A DNA stretch of 64,000 nt, taken from the NCBI GenBank assembly GCA_016906335.1, contig JADEYG010000007.1:2062001-2126000 (forward strand). The letters are read 5' to 3'. Shown in pieces: positions 22,701-34,215 of the stretch. Each line of letters opens with the position of its first letter. Within the stretch, counting starts at the first letter, position 1. Both the position numbers and the translations under genes were made by a program. The notes beneath the pieces were generated by a model, which did not search any database, had not been told where the DNA came from, and saw only the letters and a program-made list of their open reading frames with translations. The stretch is from Novakomyces olei. Taxonomy: Eukaryota; Ascomycota; Novakomycetes; Novakomycetales; Novakomycetaceae.

Positions 22701-23383
22701 ATGACTCGTACAATTCGTCGCAACTCTTTGCCTTCTCTCACCCGACCTACTGGCGAGGGCGAGGCCAGCACAAATACTTGTGGCCGCTATTTCACAAAGT
22801 ACGCTACTTCTAAAATGGGGATAGTTTAGTTTTGCTTTTTGCTATTGATAACGCAATTCCAAAAGCTACATCACTTTATTAATTTCGTCAATCTTGCCCT
22901 TTAATGTCTTTAATATGGTCTTTCAAGTCTGCATTATTGCAGTTTACTAAACAAATAAAATACAGACACGGCCACCCTGACACGGATCCGAATAAAGTCA
23001 AAAAACGCGGGTTCGGTCGTGGTAACTGGGGCCTCGCCGGCCAGGAACTAGACGAAGAAATTTCACGTTCAGGCTTGGTCGATAAAAGCGCCACTTTTTA
23101 TGTTCCTACTGGACCCCTCCGCCGCTCTTTTAGCTCTAGTAGTAGCGGCAGCAGCGGAAGCAGTAGTAGCGGAAACGCTGTGGGGATAAGCGGGAATGGA
23201 AGCATCGTTTTGCGCAATCGCCGTCGATCTAATTCCAGGACGGAGTTGCCAGTATCGAAATGGGACACGAACGAAAAGTTTGAAGACGAGGAGGTCTTTA
23301 CACCGGAGAGTCTGCGCTGGTCGACACCGAGAGAAGTAGCCTGTGCCGTAATTACGGAGGACGATGATATGGCGGTAGTTTAG
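22701..23383 (+). CDS. STF2-like hydrophilic protein
   Basis: Two exons (22701-22798 and 22966-23383; 167-bp intron with a TTTACTAAAC branch) give 171 residues. Across the splice the protein reads GRYFTKHGHPDTDPNKVKK then RGFGRGNWGLAGQELDEEI. This matches the conserved core of yeast Stf2/Tfs-type hydrophilins (YFSHTG...NHIKKQGSGKGNWGKPGDEIDD), proteins linked to desiccation tolerance and ATP-synthase stabilisation. Unlike Stf2 (84 residues) it has a long C-terminal extension rich in Ser/Gly and then acidic residues, ending DDDMAVV. The role is inferred from the core motif alone. Confidence 0.65.
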
Positions 23384-24867
23384 GTGTAGAGGGAAAGCGG
23401 GTTGAGTGGGATTGAATAGCGTCGTGTAGTGTTTTATTAAGTTTGACCTTAGCCTGTATGCTTGCCACACTAGAAAAATACGTCGGACGTTGTAGTCTAG
23501 CGATTCGCGTCAAAATGTACAAGTAACGAGCTTGGGATTGCTTATAATGAGAATGCTCGAGGTTAGAGACAAATACGTGTTATGATTAGCTATGTAACGC
23601 GACGAAATCAAAATCTGATCTTAAAGTAATGCCAGCTTGCAATTGATCACGTGTATGTAAATTTCGTGTAATTAAAATGTGTATTCACAGCGTGCACTAT
23701 GTAAATTATACTATATTTAACATGTCCAATGCGTTATGTGTACGATTCAATCTATTTTAGTAATCCTACGAGTCATTATTTGTCTGCTAATCCCCTATAT
23801 TGTAAAGTATGGAAATTTGCATGCCGCCGGATCTTGATTGGCTCCATGGTGAGATCGCGGGAAAGATTAAATAAACCGATTATGTCATATAACCTGTCAA
23901 AGTGTGTGTACATAGTAACGCTGCGAGAATCGGAGCGTGTACTTAATTTCGGTAAGCGCCGACTCCGACCCCCCTGTCTCTGTTTTAAATTTAAATTTTT
24001 ATTTTGTTTCAATCAGATAAGGCACTTTTTAAGCTTTTAAAGCAATGATATTTCGGGTAGTCTGCAACACAAGTTCACATGTTGCACCGGCAATGAAGAC
24101 TACAGTGCCGGAATTATTTGCCGTTACATCCATTCTTGACAATGAATTTTATTATTTTGGTTCCAGTGCTGCTAAAAGACGGATGCGCTCTGAGAAGTGA
24201 TCCTCTTGTTGAAATTAAAAAATTCTCAAAAAGTCTTTTGATTGTTGTTTCTCATTTACGCTCTTACATTCGATCCAATTCGGCACACGCGGAATGCCGT
24301 ATTTTGTATAGCGCAACTCTGAGAATTATTGTGGCTTGATTCATGAATTAACAGTAAATGCTTGGCCAGATACATATTCAATAACTCTATAATAATGCTC
24401 AAGACGCAGGACGAGCTTACTACTGATTACAAGAATATGGTTGATAATTAATGCGAAAAAAATTATATTAACTCCAGTATCTATTTTGTAATAACCCCCG
24501 ATGCGAATTAGACATGAATGGCGAGATGTTTATGAACACCCTCGTCAAACATCATCGCAAGAATCCCGAGTAAGCAGTAGATGAGAATGTACAAAAAAAG
24601 TCGAAAAAGCGCAAACGAATATGAAAGTGATGTGAAGTATACGGGGATAGTATCGATCTCCTGACAATTCATAAACATTTATTTTTGTTTTTCATTATTT
24701 AAATCCGGTGATGAAAATGTATTTTTTTATATTTATATTTCTGTTCTCCATTCCAATTCAAGTGTATCGAGGGTTAAAATGTCTCCATATGATTATTGTA
24801 AAAAAAAGGGAATCAATGCTGAGGGCCGATGCCAATGTTGGGCGGCTTAAAAACCGATGCAATAAAT
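23384..24867. other. Long convergent intergenic region
   Basis: 1.48 kb between two 3' ends. I tested the longer open frames (for example 23729-24040 and 24118-24339, plus strand) and found no family similarity, no neighbouring splice signals that extend them and no RNA gene. AT-rich throughout. Confidence 0.5.
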
Positions 24868-25467
24868 TTATAATTCGATAAGGGCTCGCCGACGCCAGAT
24901 TCGAACATCGTCAGCACCGTAAGTCGTTGCACCCAACCGGTTGTAGCGTTGACCAGTTGAATTTTCGAAGCCGTTTTTTCCAGTGGCATGGTCATTTCCA
25001 AAATAGCCGTTGTCACCGGTTTTTCCCTTGGTCGTCCAGCCATAACCCTCCCGGTCGAAGCAATGGCAATCACGTGGCCCAAAAGTATTTTCCGGGCAAA
25101 CGCATTCACGAGAACGAGACAACGAGAAACGCTCATTCCCGCCAATTACTGGGAGTGTTGGTGGAAGGCCACCTCGAGGGGTAAGCGCTAAGCCTGGTGG
25201 GGTCTGAGGCGAATAGTCGGCAGCAAAGTCCTTGCTTGATTGAAAGGGAGAAAGTTTTGGAGAGGAAGCTGAGTGAGGTGGGGAAGGTGGTAGAGGCCGG
25301 GCTCCACCACTAGTAGCTGCGTTTGCAGATGATTCAAAGTCAGCTAGCCGGCACATCTAGAGAGAGTTAGAACGTACATATAGAGAGATAGATATTCAAC
25401 ATACGTGTGAGCAATAGAGGCCACCGAGTGTCTTCTTGCCGCAGAGAATGCAAAAGTCCAAATCCAT
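24868..25467 (-). CDS. ECL1-like zinc-binding longevity factor
   Basis: Two exons (25467-25405 and 25356-24868, 48-bp intron) give 183 residues. The N-terminus reads MDLDFCILCGKKTLGGLYCS then HMCRLAD, the C-x2-C...YC-x3-C cluster that defines the Ecl1/life-span regulatory family (PF12855), which extends chronological lifespan in fission yeast. A second Cys cluster, CVCPENTFGPRDCHCF, lies near residue 105. The remainder is Ser/Pro-rich and probably disordered. The exon 2 frame is the one that continues the cluster with correct phase. Family members are short and weakly conserved outside the motif, so function is tentative. Confidence 0.65.
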
Positions 25468-27352
25468 TGTTGAGCGGGGCTGAGATTAAACAGCTTTGAA
25501 ATAAAAATCAAACCTGCACGGAACGTCCCACACGTAGGATTAGGCCCCTTGACACTGCTCGAAATATCCGAGCTGCTCAAAGTTTGTAGCCTGACAAACT
25601 GACTGCTTTGTGTTTGCTTGTCTTGCAAGCAGACTGCGGTACAAAGTACTGCCAAACTCGATGCGAGTACTGTAGACAGATACGTCAAAGACAAGCGTAC
25701 TTTAAAGATACTGTACGCTGCTTCAAGTGCTCGTGGAAGGAGAGCGGTGGTTGAAATGCTATACTTTGCGTACGGCTCTTTGTTGTCGTAAAATGTGGAC
25801 GGTTTCAAGTGGTACGAGGGGAAATGTATTTTATTTATATATCTGTATGAGAAAAATATTATGTGTTGATATATGAGCTGTTTTGCGTGAGAGCAGCACA
25901 AACTGGTGCAAAAATAGGTGCGATTACTAATTCGCGTGAAAGTGATGAAATCTCTTGTAATATTTATTAGTGATTATTCGTATTAGTAGATCGGGGCGCA
26001 CATAATTATCACGAATCAAGGCGCGATATTGGGGCACATGGCGATCTCATTACGATTATAAGTAATGCCGTAATTGATTATCAAGGCGATATTGGGGAAA
26101 ATGACGATCTCTTTATAATTTTAAGTAATACTACACATGATTGTGATCAAATTGATTATTAACGTGATATGGCTTACTATGAATTTCACGCTATATTGCT
26201 ACGCAATTTCAATTACTTGCTTTAAAGCTCTATATCCCTTTGAATACATTGCCAAGGCTCAAAATTACGTAAGAATAACTGCATAGTGCAAGTAAACAGG
26301 TACTGTGCACGTGTACATTTAATATGCTCAGTTGCTGCCGTGCACGCAAGACGCGTACTGACTGTTTACGCGCCAACCTTTTCAATAGCAATGCAGGACC
26401 AGAGCATGCGACATACTTACTAGATTACTGGTATTCATTGCATGAACCAGCATGCAAAAAGAGTTCCATGCAGGCAGAATGTTGCACGAGACAGATTCTG
26501 ACTGAGTCATTACGCGTTTAGTACAAGGTTACGATAAACTTGCTAAAAACATTCTTAAAAAGGGTAAGAGACTTGAGAAAAGGCCTGTATGAAACACATT
26601 GTCTCTGGTTCTGGCGTTAGCATTTCAACGTGGAATGAATAAGCGCAGTTCGTGGATCAGTAAGGAATTTGGCACATAAGAAACTACCGCAGGCACAGAG
26701 ATGTAGGTAAACTCTTTTAGGAAGGACCCTGGTTTGCCTATGTAAAATAGGCGCTGATAACCTTAATTGATCCAATCCGGCACATAATCCCATATTAGAA
26801 AGGGTAAAGGTTCACGTGACCAAGCTGTGGTCAATTCTCACTCCACTAACTCATTTTGCACGTGCTATTTTCACATTGGGTAATTCTCAATCTCCGCAGA
26901 CAACTGTTGTACAGCAAGGCCAGATCAGTCCAGTTCCCGATAATATCGGTTGATTGGGTTTCTATCTTTTGATAATGACATCTTATTCGTGATCTGCGTC
27001 AGATTGAATTTGACGTGTCATTAGAGCAGCACATTTATATCTTTTGATGCCAATAAATTACCTGTTTGCCCTAATGAATATACGTATAACTTACGCATGC
27101 CCAATTTCAAGTCGAAGTGAAAAGATTAATATAAATCACAATAAATGAAAATAATTATAAAATAAATTATAAAAATAGATGCATGGCAATGTGATTTTCC
27201 TTATAGATTATTTATTTAATCTTATACCCAGACCAACCAATTCCTTGCCACCTGCCTACTTAGCGTGAATACTTTCAAACCAGATAATATGAGAAATTCG
27301 TGTAAAAACTTCCAAAACGTCTCCTTGTCGTGATCCACATTTTCGCCTTATT
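25468..27352. other. Largest gene-free stretch (1.9 kb)
   Basis: I found no convincing gene, tRNA or mobile element on either strand. It includes a 50-bp imperfect direct repeat at about 26017-26135 (see findings). The piece next to 25467 probably contains the ECL1-like promoter and 5' leader, and the far end is AT-rich. Confidence 0.5.
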
Positions 27353-28849
27353 CTAAGTAAAAGATTTAGTCTTTGATTGTGCCCATTGCGCCACGCGTAG
27401 TGCGCCCCTTTCACGCCACCGTTGCCGTTCCGCTGCCGGCGATTCGTTTGATTTTGCTGTTAATGGTTTTATAGTCCGTTCGTAAACGCGCGATTCTGTA
27501 GCAAAAGTAAATGCCTGTGGAACCGTTACTTTTCGGGTATTACCACTTGGTGCAGAAGCACGAAAACAGTGCCTTTTAGAACTCCGTTCCTCCACACACT
27601 CTTTATCGCTTCGTCGCCGCTTTTGGCTCCGTGCTAAACTTTGTGTGTGCACTACATTTTTCTCTTTAGTGGCATGGGCTTTAGAACTTTTGACTTGATT
27701 TTCTTTATCACTTTTTTGACTTTCTTTATCACTTCTTTGACTGCAGGTGTTTGGCCTGTTTGTCAATTTGCATTCGGCGACCGTCTCCTTCGATTTTATT
27801 TCCCTTTTATCTTCTGCTTCACTTTCCTGCTTTTTGTGTATACCCCCCCGTGTATCGAATAAATCTTGTGTTGGTGAATTGGATCCGTGTTTCTCTTCTC
27901 TAGTGTATTCGTCTTGGCGCTGGCCAAGTCTCTTACTGCCAATGCTATTCAGTTGTGCCGAGTAATGTCCAGCGGGTAACTTTGAGATTTGACATTCTTC
28001 CACCCTTAAAGCTGGTCTTGACAGTAGATGCAATCCCTTTCCAAATGTACTACTTGCTTTTGACTCCAGCCCCGGGAGCTCAAGTTCAGATCTTTGATTG
28101 AATTTTCCAATTGATCTGCCCTGGTCATGCCCTGTTTGAGGTGGGGATTGTCTTAGAACACGTCGAGCTGGACTTTTCAATGGGGACCTGAGATCTTGGC
28201 GCCGCTTTAAAAAATTCTGATTTTCCTCCCTGAGGATTCGCTGGGCTTTACATTCCTGCTGCTGCTTAGCAGGTACACGACGCGCTGGCGAAAGCAAAAG
28301 GCCCGATGAACTCGGAATCGGCGTCCGTTGAGGCCGAAGTGCCGACAAAGGTGCCGGTCGGGAGATGCGTCTTGCAGGGCTCTTTAGCGGCGACGCAAAA
28401 GCACTGGGAGAACTAGATTTTTTCAGAGCTGTCTGCTTTAAAATTGAACGTGGCACTTCTGCCTCCTTGTGCCGAGGTTCGTGCCGCTTGGATACCGGAG
28501 TCGATATGTTGTCATTAGACGCGAAAGCGGCCTTTGGCTTTGCACTATTGGTTTCGGGTATCTGTTCGTCTTTGGTCCGAGCCTGATGTCGCAGCGGTGT
28601 CCGCCGTTTAACGGCAGAGCTTAAAAAGTCATTATCTGCTTTTCTGTGATTCACAAGCAGTCGATGCCGCTGGGGATCAAAAGTTGGTGTGCTGTGCGGC
28701 TCAGCTGCTTGAGTTTTGCGAGTTGGAGTTTGCGGATTAGCGACCGCCATATTTTGGCCGCAATCTTTACCTAAGCTTGGTGGTGTACCATTTATGTCGC
28801 ACTCAAGACTTTTCTGACGCCTTTGCGCTCCTCGTCGCGTCTGAACCAT
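27353..28849 (-). CDS. Basic SP-rich protein with a TPX2-like motif
   Basis: Single exon, 498 residues, starting at MVQTRRGAQRR; a longer frame begins only with TTG. The protein is very basic and disordered. It carries repeated proline-directed motifs: LKSPARRI, LLSPARRV and LKSPARRV (about residues 155-235), and several TP sites, as in CDK substrates. Near the C-terminus, KVTVPQAFTFATESRVYER resembles the P-x-PF-x-(F/L)-x-T-x-x-R motif of TPX2-type microtubule proteins. A KSDKENQ run lies just before it. A mitotic-spindle role would be a guess; the motif and CDK-like sites are what is seen. Confidence 0.6.
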   Translation of the reverse strand: MVQTRRGAQRRQKSLECDINGTPPSLGKDCGQNMAVANPQTPTRKTQAAEPHSTPTFDPQRHRLLVNHRKADNDFLSSAVKRRTPLRHQARTKDEQIPETNSAKPKAAFASNDNISTPVSKRHEPRHKEAEVPRSILKQTALKKSSSPSAFASPLKSPARRISRPAPLSALRPQRTPIPSSSGLLLSPARRVPAKQQQECKAQRILREENQNFLKRRQDLRSPLKSPARRVLRQSPPQTGHDQGRSIGKFNQRSELELPGLESKASSTFGKGLHLLSRPALRVEECQISKLPAGHYSAQLNSIGSKRLGQRQDEYTREEKHGSNSPTQDLFDTRGGIHKKQESEAEDKREIKSKETVAECKLTNRPNTCSQRSDKESQKSDKENQVKSSKAHATKEKNVVHTQSLARSQKRRRSDKECVEERSSKRHCFRASAPSGNTRKVTVPQAFTFATESRVYERTIKPLTAKSNESPAAERQRWRERGALRVAQWAQSKTKSFT

Positions 28850-30294
28850 CGTGTAAACAAACGCTCTGATACTTGTTTCACAGTACCCCAAAATGAGTAT
28901 AATATACGATTTATTGCAATAATAAATACATGAAGATGTGGGTATTCACATTTATTTCTTTTCCTGACTACAAGAAATCAGTGTATATTATTATTATATA
29001 CACTGACTTTTGTATCGCAGCTCTGTGCCATTGTTTTTGACGGGAAATCAAGGAGCAGTAGGGTAGAAAAAATATAGAGACCAAAAGTAGAAGTAAAAAT
29101 ACGCGTAAAGAGCACCGGCAATACTGTGTAAATATAAAATACTGTGTAAATATAATGGATGGCTTTCATTGACTATTGACAACACCACTGTCGTTGGGAC
29201 ACTACCACAGAGCTCATAGATGAGTGCTGATATATAACCGTCTCGGCTCGTAGTACCAGACCAGTTTGCGACGGAGGAATAGGAACCGATATTGCTGGAA
29301 TCAATAGCAACACTTGCATCTATCTTGTGAAGAACAAAGAGAAAGGCTCTATCATTATAGTAAATCATGGAGACGCAGGCAGCCTTATTACTAGTCACAG
29401 AGTTCGCTCAGCTCAGTATCAAACTTATGCCACGAACAGCCGACGACAAAAACCAATGTACCCCCAGCCTTTAGATTCACCAGCTGAGATTGATGCTGTA
29501 GAACTCCGTTAGGGTGGGCACTTGAAGTACCGAGCTACCAAACATAATCACCCAAATGGCACAGAAATAACATATGGGTAAATACAGCTACGATAGTCGG
29601 TTCTAGCAAGTTTGATCTAGCAGCCAGAAGTATAGTGGCACGCGACGCCTCTTGTGACGCTCCTCGCATGTGTATCTAACAGCTGCCCATCAAGTTTCTG
29701 TGCCGTCCGCCGTATTGCAACCTTTTACCTTTCGAGTCTTATTGGCTTTCCAATAAAAAAGACTCGGCCATCATTGCTCACCGACACAGCCGCTCTGCGT
29801 CTGCCATGCTAGATACATTTCATCTACACTTGCATTTGCATTTGCAATGTAGCAGTGCCGGTGTCTCTGCGAGAGTATCATTACGCCTTACAGTTCTGAT
29901 TAGCAGGATGCTTGAACCAGTGGACTTTTGGAATATGGGCCATGAACTATAGCGGACCATATTATAGTGGATCTCATTATAGTGGAACAGTGGACCATAT
30001 AGTGGACTATATTTTGTAGTGGACCATATCATAGTAAGCCGTTGGTGTTAACCCCAGAAAAGTAATTTGCGCCCATATATTCTTGGTCAAAAGCAAACTT
30101 TAAGCGTTGTTACTAGACTGCACAGTAATACTCACGATTTTCACGGAAAAACTTGCCCTCCTTTAAATTAATTAATTAATTGACTGATCAATTAATTGAT
30201 GAGAAAAATAACGCCTGTCACCGCCACAACTATATATTAGCATCATTCTCCCAATCTAATCCGGCCAAGCGTATTCCTCTGTGGTACATTGAGA
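28850..30294. other. Intergenic, 1.4 kb
   Basis: No gene assigned. A short frame at 29366-29476 (METQAALLLVTEFAQLSIKL...) has plausible codons but no similarity or splice partner I can defend. At 29940-30035 there is a decayed repeat of TATAGTGGACCATA (see findings), and at 30165-30200 an AATTAATT palindromic tract. Confidence 0.45.
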
Positions 30295-31446
30295 ATGCTG
30301 GATATCGTGGCCACAGGCCGTTTTGGTAACGCTTTGTCTATGCCAACGACAATGCCAGCGACACAAAACGCGTTGCCCCGACTCGCGAACACGGCTAATG
30401 TAAACCGACGCGTGTATCAGCTGCAGAAACGTATAAATTTGCTAAACTACATCATCCGAATGTACGCATCCGAGAATTCCGTTCATTTTACTCTGGCTTT
30501 ATCCGTCCTTGATTTTTATTGCTGTTGTGGCGTTGCATTAATGCGAGTACAGTCATGTTTCTGGAGGTGTATGGTTTGGCACTGTTGCACTTGACCGCGA
30601 TACTATACGTAAGTATACAGGCACCCTGTTCGCCAATGTTCAAGAGCAGTAAGTTTTTCCAGCGTTTATTCAATCGGCCTCTAATCATAAAAATTACCAC
30701 GCTGCTGATCACATTCTAGGCTGCGGGCGTTTTTCATGTTTGCCCAGGCCCTGGCTGCTTTAACACAGCAATTGAATAACAGTGAAAAGGCGATACGCCC
30801 CGTTACAATTGCCAAGGGGTTAAAGGAGATTTTAATAGAGGTAGAAGCAATCAATGAGCAGCTTGCTACACAGTCTCCATCTTCCTCGTCTGGGCCATCA
30901 ATATTACCAAGGCAAAATTCACGAAAAAGCAGTATACGATCCCTCTCACTGGTAGCAAATAACGCAAGTACAGCAGCAGCGGTACCATCAACAGCGTCGG
31001 CACAGTCATGGATGCGACTTCGTTCTCAATCAGAATCACGAACAACAAATTCCAATGGTCTGGAGAACAGTATGCCTCCTTCGCCCGACCGGGTCTCAGC
31101 CTCGTTGGCTCATACGAGCCATGTTCCGATTTGCTTGGATTACATTGCAGTTCTCGTACCTCTATTGCAGCTGCTTGTCTCAGTCACAGAATCGTTGGTC
31201 TCTTCGTTACTCGGTCAGAAAGATGCTCTCTCTGGTGACTCTGTTACCGATACTTTAAAAAGCTCTCGAAGCCCAGGTTCCAAATTTAGTATATCTGATG
31301 CTTCAGCGCCTTTGTATGCAGAAGATCTGAATCAGGTGGACGCTCTGGATCGGCAATTACAATCGTTTCTGGGCAGATTACTGGGAAAATATGATGCAGT
31401 AGTCGCAGCAATTTCCGCGACTGAGCTTGATGGCCTTTTTGTTTAA
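30295..31446 (+). CDS. Conserved-looking protein of unknown function
   Basis: Three exons (30295-30461, 30553-30648, 30720-31446) give 329 residues. I do not recognise it. The splice model is supported by phase at both introns and by a smooth amphipathic protein across the joins: VYQLQKRINLLNYIIR, then IHVSGGVWFGTVALDRDT, then IRKYTGTLFANVQEQL and RAFFMFAQALAALTQQ. This N-terminal half looks helical and structured. A Ser-rich, disordered linker (about 145-230) follows, then a helical segment CLDYIAVLVPLLQLLVSV and a final helix LQSFLGRLLGKYDAVVAAI. There is no signal peptide. The layout suits a subunit of a trafficking or cytoskeletal complex, but that is only an impression. Confidence 0.65.
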
Positions 31447-31949
31447 GTAGAGGCCACTGCACTGCTGCATCTATTCAGGTACCGGAAGTTTTGCTATATA
31501 TTTGAGAATATAAACAAAAGACACCTCGCACACACTTATCCTTGCGTTTGTGTACCTATGAGCGACGCCGCGAGTAAAGGGGATGCGTATGTTGCATTAT
31601 CATTATGTGTTATATGAAGCATGCACCTTATTATATTGGCCTTTGAAGTTTTTGCAAAATTAGATCAACAAAATCGTGCGCCAAGTCAAGTCATTAGGAA
31701 TATTGCGACCTGCCGGCGTATTCTTCTTTTAATGCTCCTCAACCCGTCCATATTGAATTATTTTTTTAGCAAAATCATGTATTGCATCTTTTATTCCACA
31801 CTTGGCTCTTCTTTTGGCAATGAAATAGTCTGTTATCTTCATGGTCCCTGCTTTGTGTTTTCAAAAGTCTCCCATTATTTATTGATTCTGTTAATTAAAT
31901 TTTCAGATGTTTAATTTTTTATTCTTCGATTGTCAATTTTTTAGCTACA
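31447..31949. other. Convergent intergenic
   Basis: 503 bp between two 3' ends; an open frame at 31621-31914 has no similarity I can name. Confidence 0.55.
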
Positions 31950-33248
31950 TTAATGAGCACGGTCAATTGCCTCGTCTAATGAAGCGGCTACTTGGCGAGC
32001 AGAATCCCTAAGCCAGGGCTGAGGTGGGTAAACTGTACCGGAAGGTCCCATTCGAACAAAATTGCCTTTGCTGCGTACCTGAGGATCAATCATCACTCGA
32101 ACGGGCACGTCAGCATAGGCGTCTGCCGGCGCACCAAACAACCACCCAAAGACTCCTAAGAGACGCGAAACAGCCCCAGGAATCTCCCGAGGTAAATACG
32201 TGTTGAGTGCGTAAGTAGCAGCGTCTGTGGCTACTGCGCCTGGGAATAAATGGGCTACTATGGCAGGAGAATTTTCACCTTCTCGATGGTCGGCTGCTAG
32301 TTGTGCTGCAGCATCGATCACAAAGCCGTCGCGTCGAAATCGAGCTTTTAAGCTGGCAAAAAGTCCCAAATTTCGAGCCCACGCGTGAGTCAGTTCCGGA
32401 TCTTCTATCACATTGTGATCGGGAGCCTCTTTAAAGGTGTCGGGGCCTGCAATTATACAAAGACCTCGGCGCAATTTGGGGGCAAGAGCCCTGGAAAGAG
32501 CGTAACGACTGAGGCATTGTAGGACAAAATGCCGCTCAAGTCCTTCTGTAGTCATTGTAAGTTTGGTCACGGGAGGCTCGCCTTTTCCTGTTAGTGGTAG
32601 TCAAAAGAGTGGGACAGACAAAAAAAACAATAGATAAAATTAGATAATTGTATATATAAAATGAGAAAAGATGTGATCGAGTGGATGCATAATGATACAG
32701 TCATAAATGCGACAAAGGCAAGAATTGAATTTTGAGCAGCGTATTGAGTCTTAGAAGGAAACTATTAATAGACTTAAAAATGCGGGGAAAAAAGAAGAAG
32801 AAAAGGCCAAAAAAATTAGATGCAATTGGGTATTTTGATAAATCTGGAAAAGACATAAAGCAAAGTAAATAAGGCACTGTTTAATTATACCGGCACTAAG
32901 AACAAGATAGTCAAGATTTGAACCAAAATCCTGCTGAACTTCCTTCACTAATCGATGAACATCTGACATTAATGTCAAATCAGCCTGATAGAATTTCGTT
33001 CCAGTACTGCTACCACTAACACGAGCTAATTCTCTCAAGGCTGCGGTACCACGCTCCTTATTGTGTCCACAAATACTTACGGCCGCTCCAAGGTCAGCAA
33101 ATCGCCGTGCGACTGCTCCACCAATACCGCGGGTTCCACCAACGACCAAGACAGTAGCATTTTTTACAATTTGCGCGTGTGTGCTATTAAACTGATGACA
33201 TTCATTTGCGTAGCGTTGTGCACCAGAGAGACGAAAGAAGAGAGACAT
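31950..33248 (-). CDS. Short-chain dehydrogenase/reductase family protein
   Basis: Two exons (33248-32891 and 32581-31950, 309-bp intron with a CACTAAC branch) give 329 residues. The Rossmann start is clear: ATVLVVGGTRGIGGAVARRF (GG-x-RGIG, about residues 32-51), followed by KFYQADLTLMSDV and LDYLVLSAG, an NNAG-type strand. Next comes KLTMTTEGLERHFVLQCLSRY, typical of the fungal group of SDRs annotated only as NAD(P)-binding. I cannot find a canonical Tyr-x3-Lys; the region that should hold it reads FASLKARFRRDGFVIDAAA. The late motif HLFPGAVATD (usual YPG-x-V-x-T) is present. Substrate unknown. Confidence 0.8.
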
Positions 33249-33745
33249 TTGACTTGTTCGGTCCGATTACAATTATTTAATTATTTAAATGGACGTTTAG
33301 CAATGATAATCATGACGTAGGTACTGCTTTGCAAATACAATAAATACAATAAATACAATAAATACAATAAATACAATAAATACAATAAATACAATAAATA
33401 CAATAAATACAATAAATACAATAAATACAATAAATACAATAAATACAATAAATACAATAAATACAATAAATACAATAAATACAATAAATACAATAAATAC
33501 AATAAATACAATAAATACAATAAATACAATAAATACAATAAATACAATGGATACGCCATCCATATCTAAAAGTGCTACACGGAAACGAAACGAAACAAAC
33601 CAAACCAAGTATTGAACGGTTCCTAGTAGCTAACAATTTGTATACGATCATGGTCTCAAAAACCTTTATAGTCTTATCGCTGATACAACTTATGCAATTA
33701 TTAATCTACAAGTTTCGCTGCCCACTTCCCGTATCGTGCCACAGT
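33249..33745. other. Intergenic between SDR start and VTC1 stop
   Basis: Dominated by the decamer array listed separately. No gene in the remaining 250 bp. Confidence 0.6.
33332..33548. repeat. Decamer tandem array (AATACAATAA)n
   Basis: About 21 near-perfect copies. It is the reverse complement of the unit at 2783-2938. It begins about 85 bp upstream of the SDR ATG. Confidence 0.97.
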
Positions 33746-34215
33746 TCAATTTTTATCGTAAAACAGCCGCAAAACAAAATTGACAACAACTGCGAGTAAA
33801 AGCACAGCGCAAAGAATTGTTGGTCCAACCCGATCATCATAAAGACCAGCACCGCGGCGGCGAATCGCGGATGCACGCCAGTGGTATATTACGAGTGCGT
33901 AGACCATAGCGCCTATAGCAACTGCAGTGAAAAGTGAAGCACTGATTTGTCCAACACGGTCACCGAAATTCAAGAGTCCGATGGACAAACCACCAAGCAT
34001 TACAGCGAAGTTGAGCCATGATAAGAAAGTTCTGCGGGTTAGTAAGTTTTGTTTCTCCTTTAGATTATATTTCGGAGGCCGTACCGTTCGTTGGCGAAAA
34101 ATACTTTGGGCTCTACTCGAACAGGGAGAGCAATGCGTTTGCCTGGTGCACTTTGTAATAGCGGCTGCATAAAGTTAGTATGAGAAAAGATGCCATTTCA
34201 TACCTGGGTCGACAT
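33746..34215 (-). CDS. VTC1: Vacuolar transporter chaperone subunit Vtc1
   Basis: Small membrane subunit of the VTC polyphosphate polymerase complex at the vacuole. Three exons (34215-34204, 34164-34085, 34031-33746) give 125 residues. Exon 1 is only 12 nt and encodes MSTQ; the 39-bp intron has a TACTAAC branch. The join gives [20 protein letters not shown], matching the family N-terminus. The SPX-less DUF202 body follows: [60 protein letters not shown] and a final helix, three transmembrane segments in all. An in-frame ATG at 34170 would also give a protein, but it falls inside the intron 1 branch/acceptor signal and fits the family less well. Confidence 0.93.

Noticed and set aside
29366-29476. 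Short METQAALLL... frame as a small gene
   Set aside because: Too short to judge; no splice partner or family found.
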